A DNA stretch of 64,000 nucleotides. Origin: Budvicia aquatica DSM 5075 = ATCC 35567. GTDB taxonomy: Bacteria; Pseudomonadota; Gammaproteobacteria; Enterobacterales; Enterobacteriaceae. A program made the translations under genes and the position numbers. The DNA lies in the NCBI RefSeq assembly GCF_000427805.1, contig NZ_ATYS01000001.1, positions 62,152-126,151 of the forward strand, written 5' to 3'. The notes under the pieces were generated by a model. The model had not been told where the DNA came from and did no database searches. It saw only the letters and a program-made list of their open reading frames with translations. This document shows, one piece after another, positions 51,905 through 60,717 of the stretch (within the stretch, counting starts at the first letter, position 1; each line of letters begins with the position of its first letter).

Positions 51905-52597
51905 TTAGGCTAAAGAAGCCCCGCCACAAATGACTAACTGCTGGCCGGTAATCGCTGCGGCAGAAGGTGACAGCAAGTAGTGAACTAAGTCAGCCACTTC
52001 CTGTGGTTGAATAAAACGGCCGATTGGCGGGCACTTAGGCGGAGAGCTTTCTCTGCCGGGTTTCATCAGCATCGGCGTTTCAGTCGCACCCGGCGCAACA
52101 ATATTCACCGTAATGCCCTTTGGTGCCAGTTCAGCCGCCCAGCTTCGGGCCATGCCAATCATAGCCGATTTAGTGGCTACATACTGACTTCGACCGGCCA
52201 CGCCTGATGAAGTACGACTACCGAGCAGTATAATGCGCCCGCCGGACGGTAGCTTAGTCATTAATCGATCGGCTAAAACTTCTGCCACCTGTATATGCAG
52301 CTTCCATAATTTTTCACTGTCTTGTTGGCAAAGTTGGCCTAAAGGGGCTGACTTCATTATTCCTGCGGCATGAATGACCGCATCGACCTGGGTTATTTCC
52401 GCCAGCAGGTCATCAAGAGCCGAAATATCGGTGACATCAATCATTTTATGGGTGAAGTTAATATGCTGAATATTGCCGGGCTTGCGCGATAGCCCGATAA
52501 CCTGCCAGCCCTCATTTAAGAGTTTTGTTGCAATTGCAGCGCCAATCCCTGAGCTGGTTCCGGTGATTAAAGCCTGTTTATTGGAATGCTGAACCAT
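51905..52597 (-). CDS. Short-chain dehydrogenase/reductase
   Basis: 230 residues. The cofactor motif TGTSSGIGAAIA and the active-site Ser-Tyr-Lys are visible: S in LLGSRTSSGVAGRSQYVATK with YxxxK (YVATK). The end GQQLVICGGASLA is typical. Substrate unknown. Convergent with qseC and between two QseBC-like modules, so it may be a bystander. Confidence 0.9.
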   Translation of the reverse strand: MVQHSNKQALITGTSSGIGAAIATKLLNEGWQVIGLSRKPGNIQHINFTHKMIDVTDISALDDLLAEITQVDAVIHAAGIMKSAPLGQLCQQDSEKLWKLHIQVAEVLADRLMTKLPSGGRIILLGSRTSSGVAGRSQYVATKSAMIGMARSWAAELAPKGITVNIVAPGATETPMLMKPGRESSPPKCPPIGRFIQPQEVADLVHYLLSPSAAAITGQQLVICGGASLA

Positions 52598-53096
52598 GAT
52601 ATGCCCCTTTACTTTGATTATTAAAAATCATTATGATTTAATTTAATCAAAAATAATAGAGGTTATGATGAAGTTAAAGAATAGAAATGTCATGAGGGGG
52701 CGTAGCGAATTATCACAGCGGTTATATATTAAGCAAAGGTAGGCTCGGAGCCCACTGAACTCAAAAATATTGCCTCTCGAACGCCAGCAAAAGGTTATAT
52801 TTCGACATTATTTTTGCAGACGAAACTGACAATAAAACTAAATTGAATCACTTTACTATCAATTTCTTGAAGCAAATTCTTACTGATAAATAAGAGTTCT
52901 TAACTTTTGATGCCTTTCTATTTATCTTGAACAGTAGTGGGCCTTGGCGGGGATGACGACCTTAGGGGCAATGGTTTAGGGGCTAGACCCCGTTTTTCAA
53001 CGGGGTGACGGGGCAGAGATCTTGGTGATAATTAGGTTAATCACCATTGACTACGCTTAACTGCCCTGGTGTTCTCTTCGCAGACGCTGAAATAAC
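52598..53096. other. Intergenic region with one hairpin
   Basis: About 500 bases. It holds an 8-bp hairpin, ACCCCGTT-tttc-AACGGGGT at 52987-53006. A 25-codon ORF at 52665-52742 is not supported. Nothing else recognised. Confidence 0.5.
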
Positions 53097-54452
53097 CTAT
53101 CGCTGATTAATCATAATAGTCGCGATAAAACCGCCGCCTTCACGATGATTAAAAGTGACCTGTAAGCCATGCAGATCTGCAATCTGTTTTGAAATAGAGA
53201 TACCTAAACCACTGCCGGTTTTGATTTGTCCGGGCGGGCGGTAGAATCGTTCACCCAGCCGGGTCAACTGTTCTTGTGTAACGCCCGGGCCATTGTCTTC
53301 GACGGTAAAAGCATTATTGGACAAAGTGACCCGCACAAAGCCGCCTTTCTGAGTGTAGTGCAGCGCATTATCCACCAGATTGCGAATAAGCAGCGATAAT
53401 AACAATGAGTTCCCCTGAGAGTCCGGCGGATTCCCCTGATAGTTAACCTGTAGATCAATATCATTTTTTTGCGCCAGAGTGAAAAACAGGGGCTGCATAT
53501 CCTGAATGATACGCTGCCAGTTAACCGGCGTAGGGTCAGGAACTGACTCTTCAGCATCCAACTTTGACAGCGTTAACAGCTGATCGATCAGGCGGGAAGC
53601 CCGGTCAATGCCAATGGTCAGATTATCCAGCGCCCGAAGCTGAACCTCCGGTTTATTAATGGCTAACTGAGCAACCTGAGCCTGCACCCGAAGGGCGGCT
53701 AATGGGCTACGAAGTTCATGGGCTGCATCTGATACAAAACGTCTTTCTCGGCGAAGAAGATGGCCTATTCGGGCAAACAGGCTATTTAACGCATCAACAA
53801 ACGGCAGCATCTCACTTGGTAATCGTTGACCATCGAGCGGGGTATCATCGTCCGGCGATCGATTTTTAAGCGCGCGGGACATCTGCTTTAACGGAGCCAG
53901 CTCGCGGTTAATAATAAGTACGATCATCAGTAATAAGATTGGCAGCAGGATAACCCACGGCGTAACGGCGTGGTCGGTCAAAATTTTGATGGTCAGCTTA
54001 TTGCGATAAGTATTCTCTTGCCCGACGGCAATAACAAATTGCCCATCCTGCGATCTCAGCCATAGGGTGCGTAGTGCAGGATTCTCTTCAAACACGGGGC
54101 CATTGTCTAACTTAAGCCTGTCCTTTGAATAATTAAAGTCAAAATCGTCATTTTTGTTGCTGATTAATCTCTTACCATCGACGGTAAATATGGCAAAAGA
54201 GAAGATTTCTCTGGCCTGATTATATTGGCCATCTTTTAGCGATGTTTTATCGTTTTCCGGTAAAATCTTCAGCAGGTCGGTGAGATTCGAGCGTTCTAAA
54301 CGCTGAGCAAACATAATCTGCTCACTGTCGAAAATAAGCCGCACGCGATGGCGGACTTTAACATAGGATATTGCAGAAGAGATTGCCCAGGCCAATACCA
54401 ATAACAAGGTAAAAATCACCACCAGACGGGTGCGCAGGCTCCGGCTTATCAT
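53097..54452 (-). CDS. Second QseC-like sensor kinase
   Basis: 451 residues. Same architecture as QseC, with a full-size periplasmic sensor of about 120 residues and the same kinase motifs ([39 protein letters not shown]). PmrB is shorter (about 360) with a small sensor, so this is a QseC paralogue. It overlaps its response regulator gene by 4 bases (ATGA). The genes upstream in the same direction are dgkA and eptA, so lipid A modification is its likely target. Confidence 0.9.
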   Translation of the reverse strand: MISRSLRTRLVVIFTLLLVLAWAISSAISYVKVRHRVRLIFDSEQIMFAQRLERSNLTDLLKILPENDKTSLKDGQYNQAREIFSFAIFTVDGKRLISNKNDDFDFNYSKDRLKLDNGPVFEENPALRTLWLRSQDGQFVIAVGQENTYRNKLTIKILTDHAVTPWVILLPILLLMIVLIINRELAPLKQMSRALKNRSPDDDTPLDGQRLPSEMLPFVDALNSLFARIGHLLRRERRFVSDAAHELRSPLAALRVQAQVAQLAINKPEVQLRALDNLTIGIDRASRLIDQLLTLSKLDAEESVPDPTPVNWQRIIQDMQPLFFTLAQKNDIDLQVNYQGNPPDSQGNSLLLSLLIRNLVDNALHYTQKGGFVRVTLSNNAFTVEDNGPGVTQEQLTRLGERFYRPPGQIKTGSGLGISISKQIADLHGLQVTFNHREGGGFIATIMINQR

Positions 54453-55111
54453 GCTTCTTCACCTAAAATATAACCGATACCGTAAATTGTGCGAATAAGG
54501 TGCTTACCTAACTTATGTCTTAGATTGTGGATATGAACTTCAACGGTATTACTGCTCACATCATCACTCCATGAATAAAGCTTTTCTTGAATAAATGATT
54601 TATTCAACACCCGATTTTGATTGAGCAAGAAGAGTTCCAGCAGCTTTATTTCACGAGAGGTTAATACCACCGGCATACCTTCTTTTGTAACGCTAAAGTT
54701 AGATGTATCAAACACAATATCTGAATACTGAATGATCGAGCTTAGTTGCCCGCTACGCCGGCGAATTAACGCCTGAAGGCGGGCCGCTACTTCTTCTAAG
54801 GCAAAAGGCTTGCATAAATAGTCATCGGCACCGAGCTGTAATCCAGACACTCGTTGAGACAATGCATCACGAGCGGTTAAGATTAACACCGGTTCATCAC
54901 GCCCATTTTTTCGCCAGGTGCGCAAAATATCCATACCATCGATACCGGGCAGGCTTAAATCAAGAATTACCGCGTCGTAAGGCGCTGAATCAATCGCCTG
55001 CTGTCCAATCAGTCCATCAGTAAACCAGTCAATAGTAAAACCGAGTTCAGCCAAGCCCACGTGGATGCCGTCACCAATTAACATATCATCTTCAATTAAA
55101 AGAATTCGCAT
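54449..55111 (-). CDS. Second QseB-like response regulator
   Basis: 220 residues, colinear with QseB at 49887 without gaps and sharing most of the receiver, including [18 protein letters not shown] and LTARDALSQ; the DNA-binding domain is more diverged ([20 protein letters not shown]). Phospho-acceptor about D51. It lies behind a terminator and in the same direction as dgkA-eptA. Confidence 0.9.
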   Translation of the reverse strand: MRILLIEDDMLIGDGIHVGLAELGFTIDWFTDGLIGQQAIDSAPYDAVILDLSLPGIDGMDILRTWRKNGRDEPVLILTARDALSQRVSGLQLGADDYLCKPFALEEVAARLQALIRRRSGQLSSIIQYSDIVFDTSNFSVTKEGMPVVLTSREIKLLELFLLNQNRVLNKSFIQEKLYSWSDDVSSNTVEVHIHNLRHKLGKHLIRTIYGIGYILGEEA

Positions 55112-55171
55112 TGATAAAGCCCTTTACCGTGGTTAACCTGCTTATGCAGTAAATCAAATAAGGTGAGTAAT

Positions 55172-55200
55172 AAAACCCGTAGGCAAGTATAACGGGTTTT
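55172..55200. terminator. Bidirectional terminator between dgkA and the second QseB-like gene
   Basis: AAAACCCGT, 11-base loop, ACGGGTTTT. It ends eptA-dgkA transcripts on the reverse strand, so the two-component genes need read-through or a promoter in the 60 bases before 55111. Confidence 0.75.
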
Positions 55201-55234
55201 ACCGCGCATTAACGTAAACGCGTTAAGCCTGACT

Positions 55235-55606
55235 TTAGCAGAATTTAGGTAACGCAATAACGCCCCAAACTATGGCACTCATAAGCAGTGATACCAGTAC
55301 TGCGGCAGAACCAATATCTTTAGCCCGGCCTGAGAGTTCATGACGTTCATAACCAATGCGATCGACTACCGCTTCAATGGCACTGTTAAGTAACTCAACA
55401 ATGACCACTAATACTACTGACCCGATAAGCATGATACGTTCGAGAGAAGAGACATCCAGCCACAGTGCCAGTGTCGTAGCGACAATACACAATATGCTTT
55501 CTTGGCGAAATGCGGCTTCGTTTTGCCAAGCCGCTTTCAAACCGGCACAAGAGTAGCCGGTGGCATTAATCATTCGAGTGATGCCGGTTACCTGCTGCTT
55601 AATCAT
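55235..55606 (-). CDS. dgkA: Diacylglycerol kinase
   Basis: 123 residues from ATG 55606 behind AAGGAAAA. Three membrane helices and the active-site motif ELLNSAIEAVVDR (ExxNxAIE). DgkA phosphorylates diacylglycerol to phosphatidate at the inner membrane. Starts 23 bases after eptA. EptA releases diacylglycerol when it takes phosphoethanolamine from phosphatidylethanolamine, so DgkA would recycle it. A similar link is known for mcr-3 with dgkA. Confidence 0.95.
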   Translation of the reverse strand: MIKQQVTGITRMINATGYSCAGLKAAWQNEAAFRQESILCIVATTLALWLDVSSLERIMLIGSVVLVVIVELLNSAIEAVVDRIGYERHELSGRAKDIGSAAVLVSLLMSAIVWGVIALPKFC

Positions 55607-55629
55607 AACGTTTTCCTTGATATCCGCTG

Positions 55630-57267
55630 TTATTGACGACATGACCGGAACATATCTAATTCGGGTTTATATTGGTTGGTTTGGATATCGAATATGCCCA
55701 GAAGAGAGTGGAATAAATTGTCGTGGCTGAAGGTGTTTTGTTTAGCTTCTTTGCTCAGGCAGTCCTGATTGAGTTTCTGGCTGTTACGATAGTCGTCGGA
55801 GGTCCAGATCATCATAGGAACATGAGTCTGTTGTGACGGTGCGATAGCATAAGGCGCTCCGTGCAAATACATTCCATTCTCGCCCAATGATTCACCATGG
55901 TCAGATACATAAATCATTGAAGTAGCGAATTTATCGCTATTTTTTTCCAGCAGAGAAATGGTTTTATCCAATATGTAATCGGTATAAACAATGCTGTTAT
56001 CGTAAGTATTAACCAGTTTTACCTTATCGCAGTCTTGAATCTGTTTAGTGTCACAGGTCGGATCAAATTTGCGCTGGGCAGCAGGGTAACGTTGATAATA
56101 GGTCGGGCCGTGGCTCCCCATTTGGTGAAGAACGATAATGCCATCGTTATCCAACTTTTGGATGTAGTCATCAAGCTTATCCAGCAGAATTTCATCTTTA
56201 CAGGCTCCGTCACTACAAAACTCCGGCAGCATCAGTCTGGTTGAATTTTGGTTGGGAACCCGGTCGCAGGCGCCTTTACAGCCACTGTCATTATCCCGCC
56301 ATAACACGCTGACGTTAGCGCGTTGTAAAATATCCAGTACGTTCTCCTGATGTTTAGCTTCAATTGCACTGTAGTCTTTACGCGTCATATTAGAGAACAT
56401 GCAGGGCAGTGAAACAGCGGTTGCTGTGCCGCAAGAACTGACATTATCAAAGTAGGTCAGGTTGCTGCGCTTAGACAGCAGTGGATTGGTATCGCGCTGA
56501 TAGCCACCTAATGAAAAATTCTCAGCCCTGGCGGTTTCTCCCAGCACCAGAATGACTAACGTTTTCTTCGGTTGGCCGGTGATTTTTTCACCTTTTTTGG
56601 CGTCCAGACCAATAGTCTCAAACGGCTTACGCGCTTCAATTCCATCAGAGATATTTTTAATCAGGCTGGCAACGGCATTGGAAGGAACCAGCATCTTCAT
56701 CATATCTTTGTTATTGCGAAAGAACGGGGCGTAGTCACGATAGAAAAAGAAAGCAATAAAAACGATCGCCAGAGTGGAAGCTATAATATTTATTGCTTTA
56801 AATGTAATAAATTTTTTGATGCTTTGTGTTGGCGTTATTTGAGTTATGGCAACGATAATCGATGGAATAATGCCCAGGCATACAATCCACAGCACCATTT
56901 TTATTGAGACCAGATCCAGCGTTTCATTGAGGTTGGTCTGAAGAGCATTGTCGGTCATGTTGGCATCAATCACGATATTAAAACTGTACATAAAGTAATT
57001 GATTACCGCGCCGGTCAAAATAAAAATAATCGCCACGCTTTTGCGTAAGTAGGGCAACAGCAGCAGGCTAAAAATGACATTTAAACAGCAAAATAGTAAC
57101 GCCAACATCGAAGCTGAAAATAGCAAGGCCCGGAGTGAATCGAAACCGACGATATCCCATCCCTTGGTTAAGAACCGGGTATTTTGAAACAGAGTAATGA
57201 ACAGGGAGATACAGATAATAAATGTGGTATCACTACACTGTAGCCGGGATTTAATCTTCATACACAT
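55630..57267 (-). CDS. eptA: Lipid A phosphoethanolamine transferase EptA
   Basis: 545 residues behind AAGGTAGAG. Five membrane helices (to about residue 180), then a periplasmic sulfatase-like domain. Catalytic residues: E244 (LGETARAEN) and nucleophile T281 in SSCGTATAVSLPC; metal ligands in SDHGESLGENG and HQMGSHG. It adds phosphoethanolamine to lipid A, raising resistance to polymyxins. A PmrA/QseB-type box lies upstream. Confidence 0.95.
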   Translation of the reverse strand: MCMKIKSRLQCSDTTFIICISLFITLFQNTRFLTKGWDIVGFDSLRALLFSASMLALLFCCLNVIFSLLLLPYLRKSVAIIFILTGAVINYFMYSFNIVIDANMTDNALQTNLNETLDLVSIKMVLWIVCLGIIPSIIVAITQITPTQSIKKFITFKAINIIASTLAIVFIAFFFYRDYAPFFRNNKDMMKMLVPSNAVASLIKNISDGIEARKPFETIGLDAKKGEKITGQPKKTLVILVLGETARAENFSLGGYQRDTNPLLSKRSNLTYFDNVSSCGTATAVSLPCMFSNMTRKDYSAIEAKHQENVLDILQRANVSVLWRDNDSGCKGACDRVPNQNSTRLMLPEFCSDGACKDEILLDKLDDYIQKLDNDGIIVLHQMGSHGPTYYQRYPAAQRKFDPTCDTKQIQDCDKVKLVNTYDNSIVYTDYILDKTISLLEKNSDKFATSMIYVSDHGESLGENGMYLHGAPYAIAPSQQTHVPMMIWTSDDYRNSQKLNQDCLSKEAKQNTFSHDNLFHSLLGIFDIQTNQYKPELDMFRSCRQ

Positions 57268-57329
57268 TCTCTACCTTGAAATTAACGCAACAAACTAATC
57301 GGATGATGTATAAAGTTAACCATTCAATT

Positions 57330-57346
57330 CTTAATCAATTATTAAG
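57330..57346. promoter_or_regulatory. PmrA/QseB-type box upstream of eptA
   Basis: CTTAAT-caatt-ATTAAG; 11 of 12 to YTTAAK-N5-YTTAAK in either direction. It is 63-79 bases before the eptA start. Confidence 0.5.
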
Positions 57347-57591
57347 CGATTAATTTTTAATAACCAACTGATAATTAATGGTTATTTTTTGTGAGTGGAG
57401 GGCTAATGATGATAGGTCTGCATTTTGGCGGGGAATGTAATAAAAGAGATGACAGTTTCTATAAGTTGTTCAACTATGAAGAAATTAGGTAAAGAATAAA
57501 TAATAATGAGATATTACGGGTTGATAGACGATGTAGCGTAATGTGATATTATCATTGGAATATTTAACCAATCAGTCATAGGGGCGAGAGT

Positions 57592-58260
57592 ATGGAACGG
57601 GATAAACCAGTGATGCCACTCACTCAACTCAAAAAAAGAAAGTATAAGGTTTTAATACAGCATGCTTTAAGAATGTTTGAGGAGGGGGCATTCCCATCAG
57701 TGACTGAATTGGCACTTGAGGCAGAAGTCTCCAGAGCTACGGCGTATCGGTATTTTCCCACGCAGAGTGCGCTGATCTCGACCGTGGTTGATGAAATTCT
57801 AAAACCAATAATAGCTTGGGAACCGGAACAGACTGATGCTGAAGATCGGGTTGATGAGTTACTTAAATTCGCTTATCCACAGATGTTTAAGCATGAAGGC
57901 GCGCTACGGGCTGCGTTATTATTGTCATTACAGCAATGGGCTGAAAACCGTTCTCAAGAAATGAATGCTAAGCCGGGCGTAGTGGTCAATGAAAAGCTAA
58001 TACGTGGTCACCGCAAACAAATTTTATCACTGGTCACTGAACCGCTAAAAGATCGGCTATCGGCAGAATTGCGTGAAAAGGTTATTCACTCTTTATCTTT
58101 AGTGTATGGCTCTGAAGTCTTTATGGTGTTCAAAGATATCTGGCAGCTAGATAATGATGAAGTGCAGTCTATTACTCAATGGATGGCTAAAGCGATTCTT
58201 AATCAGGCTAAAGCTGATACAGCAGCGGAAGCAGAAAACCGAGTAAATAAAAAGGGCTAA
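57592..58260 (+). CDS. TetR-family regulator
   Basis: 222 residues. The N-terminal helix-turn-helix is FPSVTELALEAEVSRATAYR with YFPTQSAL after it; the ligand domain is unassigned. Transcribed away from eptA with a 325-base shared upstream region. Its stop codon lies inside the terminator stem. The target gene is unknown; eptA and mntP are the neighbours. Confidence 0.9.
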   Translation: MERDKPVMPLTQLKKRKYKVLIQHALRMFEEGAFPSVTELALEAEVSRATAYRYFPTQSALISTVVDEILKPIIAWEPEQTDAEDRVDELLKFAYPQMFKHEGALRAALLLSLQQWAENRSQEMNAKPGVVVNEKLIRGHRKQILSLVTEPLKDRLSAELREKVIHSLSLVYGSEVFMVFKDIWQLDNDEVQSITQWMAKAILNQAKADTAAEAENRVNKKG

Positions 58261-58285
58261 CCGGGATTAAGGATTAGCCCTTTTT
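58249..58285. terminator. Bidirectional terminator overlapping the tetR stop
   Basis: AAAAAGGGCTAA, 13-base loop, TTAGCCCTTTTT; perfect 12-bp stem. The TAA stop of the tetR gene lies in the stem. Confidence 0.85.
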
Positions 58286-58330
58286 AGCTGAATATATGCC
58301 AAAGATATTGAGCCTTTGGCATTATTGAGA

Positions 58331-58906
58331 TCAAGAGCCGCTCAGCCATCCAAGGTGCTCGGCTAAAATATTAAATCCAATGCCAATCAAAATCACCCCG
58401 CCAATAATTTCAGCGCGTTTACCCAAAATAGGGCCAATAAAGCGGCCTAACATCATGCCTAAAGTGGCCATGATCATGGTAGCCATGCCGATAGCCATCG
58501 CAGTATGAATAATATTGACCTGCAAGAAGGCTAAACCAACGCCGACGGCCAGGGCATCAAGGCTAGTGGCAACCGCGGTTGTGGCAAGTATCAGAAAGGA
58601 GTGACGATGTAACTTAGGCGCATCGGGTTCGGGTTGTTTTAAGCCTTCAATAATCATTCGGCAACCTAAAACAAACAGTAGGGTAAAGGCAACCCAATGG
58701 TCCCATTCCAGAATATACTGACTGGCCATCAGCCCCATAGCCCAACCAATAAGCGGGGTAATGGCTTCAATACAACCAAAAATAAGGCCGGTACGAAATG
58801 CTTCACGAAAATGTGGTTTATGTAGGATCGCGCCTTTCCCAATCGAGGCAGCAAACGCATCCATAGACATGCCAAAGGCAAGAATAAGAGTTGCAGAAAG
58901 ATTCAT
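58331..58906 (-). CDS. mntP: Manganese efflux pump MntP
   Basis: 191 residues from ATG 58906 ([20 protein letters not shown]), the start that aligns with E. coli MntP. Six membrane helices with the family's conserved acidic motifs SMDAFAAS and [14 protein letters not shown]. It exports Mn2+ when the cell has too much. A longer frame from a GTG at 58954 is excluded by alignment. A riboswitch and a short uORF precede it. Confidence 0.95.
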   Translation of the reverse strand: MNLSATLILAFGMSMDAFAASIGKGAILHKPHFREAFRTGLIFGCIEAITPLIGWAMGLMASQYILEWDHWVAFTLLFVLGCRMIIEGLKQPEPDAPKLHRHSFLILATTAVATSLDALAVGVGLAFLQVNIIHTAMAIGMATMIMATLGMMLGRFIGPILGKRAEIIGGVILIGIGFNILAEHLGWLSGS

Positions 58907-58944
58907 TGTTGTAATATCTCCGGCCGGGATGATTCCATATACAT
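58903..58944 (-). CDS. Short upstream ORF (13 codons) overlapping the mntP start
   Basis: Starts at ATG 58944, 7 bases after GGGAGGTG, a near-ideal ribosome site at the expression-platform end of the riboswitch. It encodes [13 protein letters not shown] and ends TGA overlapping the mntP ATG (ATGA at 58906-58903). mntP itself has a less well placed GGAG (11 bases). The arrangement suggests coupled translation under riboswitch control. Confidence 0.55.
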   Translation of the reverse strand: MYMESSRPEILQQ

Positions 58945-58984
58945 GTATAAACACCTCCCAACCAATCGGGTGTTAAACATGTCT

Positions 58985-59104
58985 ATGGTCTCGCCTACCA
59001 GATAGGTTGCCCGCACCACGTTGAATCAATCCGATTCATACGAGTATGTTGATACGAGCGCTTCTGTTGCAATAACAGAAACCGGCTACTCCCCAATGAC
59101 CGGC
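58985..59104 (-). ncRNA. yybP-ykoY manganese riboswitch upstream of mntP
   Basis: On the reverse strand the leader has the family's conserved parts in order: TTGGGGAGTAGCC at the 5' side, a hairpin TTCTGTTATTGCAACAGAA, CAACATACTCG, and GGCGAGACC near the 3' side. E. coli mntP has the same riboswitch, which senses Mn2+ and favours mntP expression. Ends are approximate. Confidence 0.93.
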
Positions 59105-59164
59105 GCATCTTACCACCAACGTATTAGATGACCAAGTGAAAAAAGACTTAAGAATCAATGCAAT

Positions 59165-59179
59165 TGATAATTATTATCA
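59165..59179. promoter_or_regulatory. Perfect Fur box upstream of mntP
   Basis: TGATAAT-T-ATTATCA, an exact match to the 7-1-7 Fur palindrome. In E. coli mntP is known to respond to Fur and MntR; here Fur is supported by sequence. Confidence 0.8.
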
Positions 59180-59334
59180 TCAACACAAAGACCGCTTGAA
59201 TAACATGCTAACGGTACAAAATTTATTCAGCTGATAAATTCTTATTACCCAGGTCGACTTTTGGCGGTTTACTTACTAATTTCAATAGTATCGCTTTACC
59301 TAAGGTCACTATGCGGATATGCAGAGAGGGTATT

Positions 59335-59451
59335 TTGAATCAACTAACAAAGAAAGTAGCGATAGTGACCGGAGCATCAAGAGGGATAGGGGCTGCAATT
59401 GGCGGCTGGGTTAATGGACAGACAATGAGAGTAAATGGCGGAATCATTTGA
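59335..59451 (+). pseudogene. SDR remnant: N- and C-termini fused by an in-frame deletion
   Basis: From a TTG start behind GAGAGGG, the frame reads MNQLTKKVAIVTGASRGIGAAI (ends MNQLTK...GAAI), the start of an SDR with its cofactor motif, then directly GGWVNGQTMRVNGGII and stop, the normal SDR C-terminus. About 200 central residues with the active site are missing, but the frame is kept. It is not a copy of the SDR at 51905, whose C-terminus differs. Probably a deletion product; a short peptide may still be made. Confidence 0.8.
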
Positions 59452-60360
59452 TTTTAATAAGCTTTATTGGATGTCATTAATATTTCTCTGTTTTTTTAAT
59501 ATTAATAGCATTCGTTTAGTGAATCTATTGTTCTTAATGCGTTGGTGAATTTTGTTATCAACAATGAGTAAATGTGGATGAGTATCAAATATAAAGTAAT
59601 TTATATTTTTAATTTTTAGCCTACGTTTTGATCTTGGTCACAATTTGTTATATGAGGTTAAATTAATTATAAATGGCAACGGTATTGTCTTTATGTGTGG
59701 CAATACATTCGGGTTGGTGGTTAATTTTTTAGCAATTAATGTCTTTATCTTGCAATGGACAATTAAAGTTATTTGTTCTTATTTTTTCCAAAAAAGATAT
59801 TATAAACTTCAGAGCAATAGGTAAGTTTAATTATTTAGGCTTAAAAAAAACGAATGGTAGTGATATATATCGCACAGGCCTTTCTGGGTGGCATTCAAAT
59901 CTGTTATGTCGTGTTTACATGGTTTATAGGATCGAATACGATAATATTCAACGGATAAGTTATATTCATATAATGTGAATAGTTTCAATAGAAATAATTG
60001 CGCATTTACATATGATACCGTCTTTTGGGTAGTAGTTCTTTATTGTTAATAAACTGAAAAATATAAATTATATCTTGTAAATAACTTATGGTTACAAATG
60101 TTTTATTTTTAGCGAACAGTTTGTCGACACGGATATAATATATTCTGTAAGGTTTAATTAAGTAGGGATGCAGTTTTGATGACAGGGAGTGTAGCCTAAT
60201 CATCTATTTTTGACTAACAACGCGTTGGTGTAACTGCATTTTATCCCTTCTTTCCAGGCACAATAAAGATCGCATGAATTACTGCATGTCGGTATTGCTG
60301 TATGCATTTTTACACCGTACTAATCTCATAATTTAAATCAAAAATACCGGTATATCCGGG
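59452..60360. other. AT-rich region without a supported gene
   Basis: About 900 bases, very AT-rich. One 79-codon frame (59739-59978) has no ribosome site or family match. Contains the 10-bp palindrome ATACCGGTAT at 60344. Looks like decayed or acquired DNA. Confidence 0.5.
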
Positions 60361-60367
60361 GGTAATG

Positions 60368-60406
60368 AGAGGGTTTGCAACGCTTTATGGATTACCCTCT
60401 TTATTT
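60368..60406 (+). terminator. Attenuator-like hairpin just before the second InsA-like gene
   Basis: AGAGGGT (60368-60374) pairs with ACCCTCT (60394-60400), followed by TTATTT. GGTAAT (60361-60366) can instead pair with ATTACC (60391-60396), so two folds compete. The start codon is only 19 bases further on. Confidence 0.45.
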
Positions 60407-60424
60407 AAGAAAGGAGATGAAATA

Positions 60425-60700
60425 ATGAAAAAAGAAACGCCAATTTGTCACCACTGTGCCAGGCCTGAAGGGGTAAAAAAGCATGGAATTGGTAACACCG
60501 GTAATCAGCGTTATTTTTGTCGATTCTGCAAACGAACATTCCAAACGCGCTACATATATCGCGGTAATGAAGAGAATATGGCCATGCAAATTAAGAAGTT
60601 GTTATCGCAAGGTCATACCCCTGAGCAAATTAGTTCAGAGACTCAGGTACGCTTACAGACGGTTAACTATTATGCGGAAGAAATGGAGAGTGTCTGTTAG
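60425..60700 (+). CDS. Orphan InsA-like zinc-ribbon/HTH protein (second copy)
   Basis: 91 residues from ATG 60425 behind AAGGAG. Two Cys pairs (CHHC, CRFC) bracket KKHGIGNTGNQRYF, then KRTFQTRYIYRGNEENMAMQ, and a helix-turn-helix-like end (GHTPEQISSETQVRLQTVNY). It is a paralogue of the protein at 31971 (shared HHC, KHG, QRY, GNEEN). No InsB or IS1 ends are seen. Likely a retained DNA-binding protein. Confidence 0.8.
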   Translation: MKKETPICHHCARPEGVKKHGIGNTGNQRYFCRFCKRTFQTRYIYRGNEENMAMQIKKLLSQGHTPEQISSETQVRLQTVNYYAEEMESVC

Positions 60701-60717
60701 TAATATAGGCTGCTGTT

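Noticed and set aside
52665-52742. 25-codon ORF upstream of the SDR
   Set aside because: Basic, low-information product and no known context, although AGAGG precedes it.
53097-55111. Calling the second two-component pair PmrAB
   Set aside because: The kinase has a QseC-sized sensor and matches QseC across its whole length; only the location next to eptA argues for PmrAB.
56572-56907. 111-codon forward frame
   Set aside because: Shadow of eptA.
59739-59978. 79-codon frame in AT-rich DNA
   Set aside because: No ribosome site, no motif, codon use unlike neighbours.
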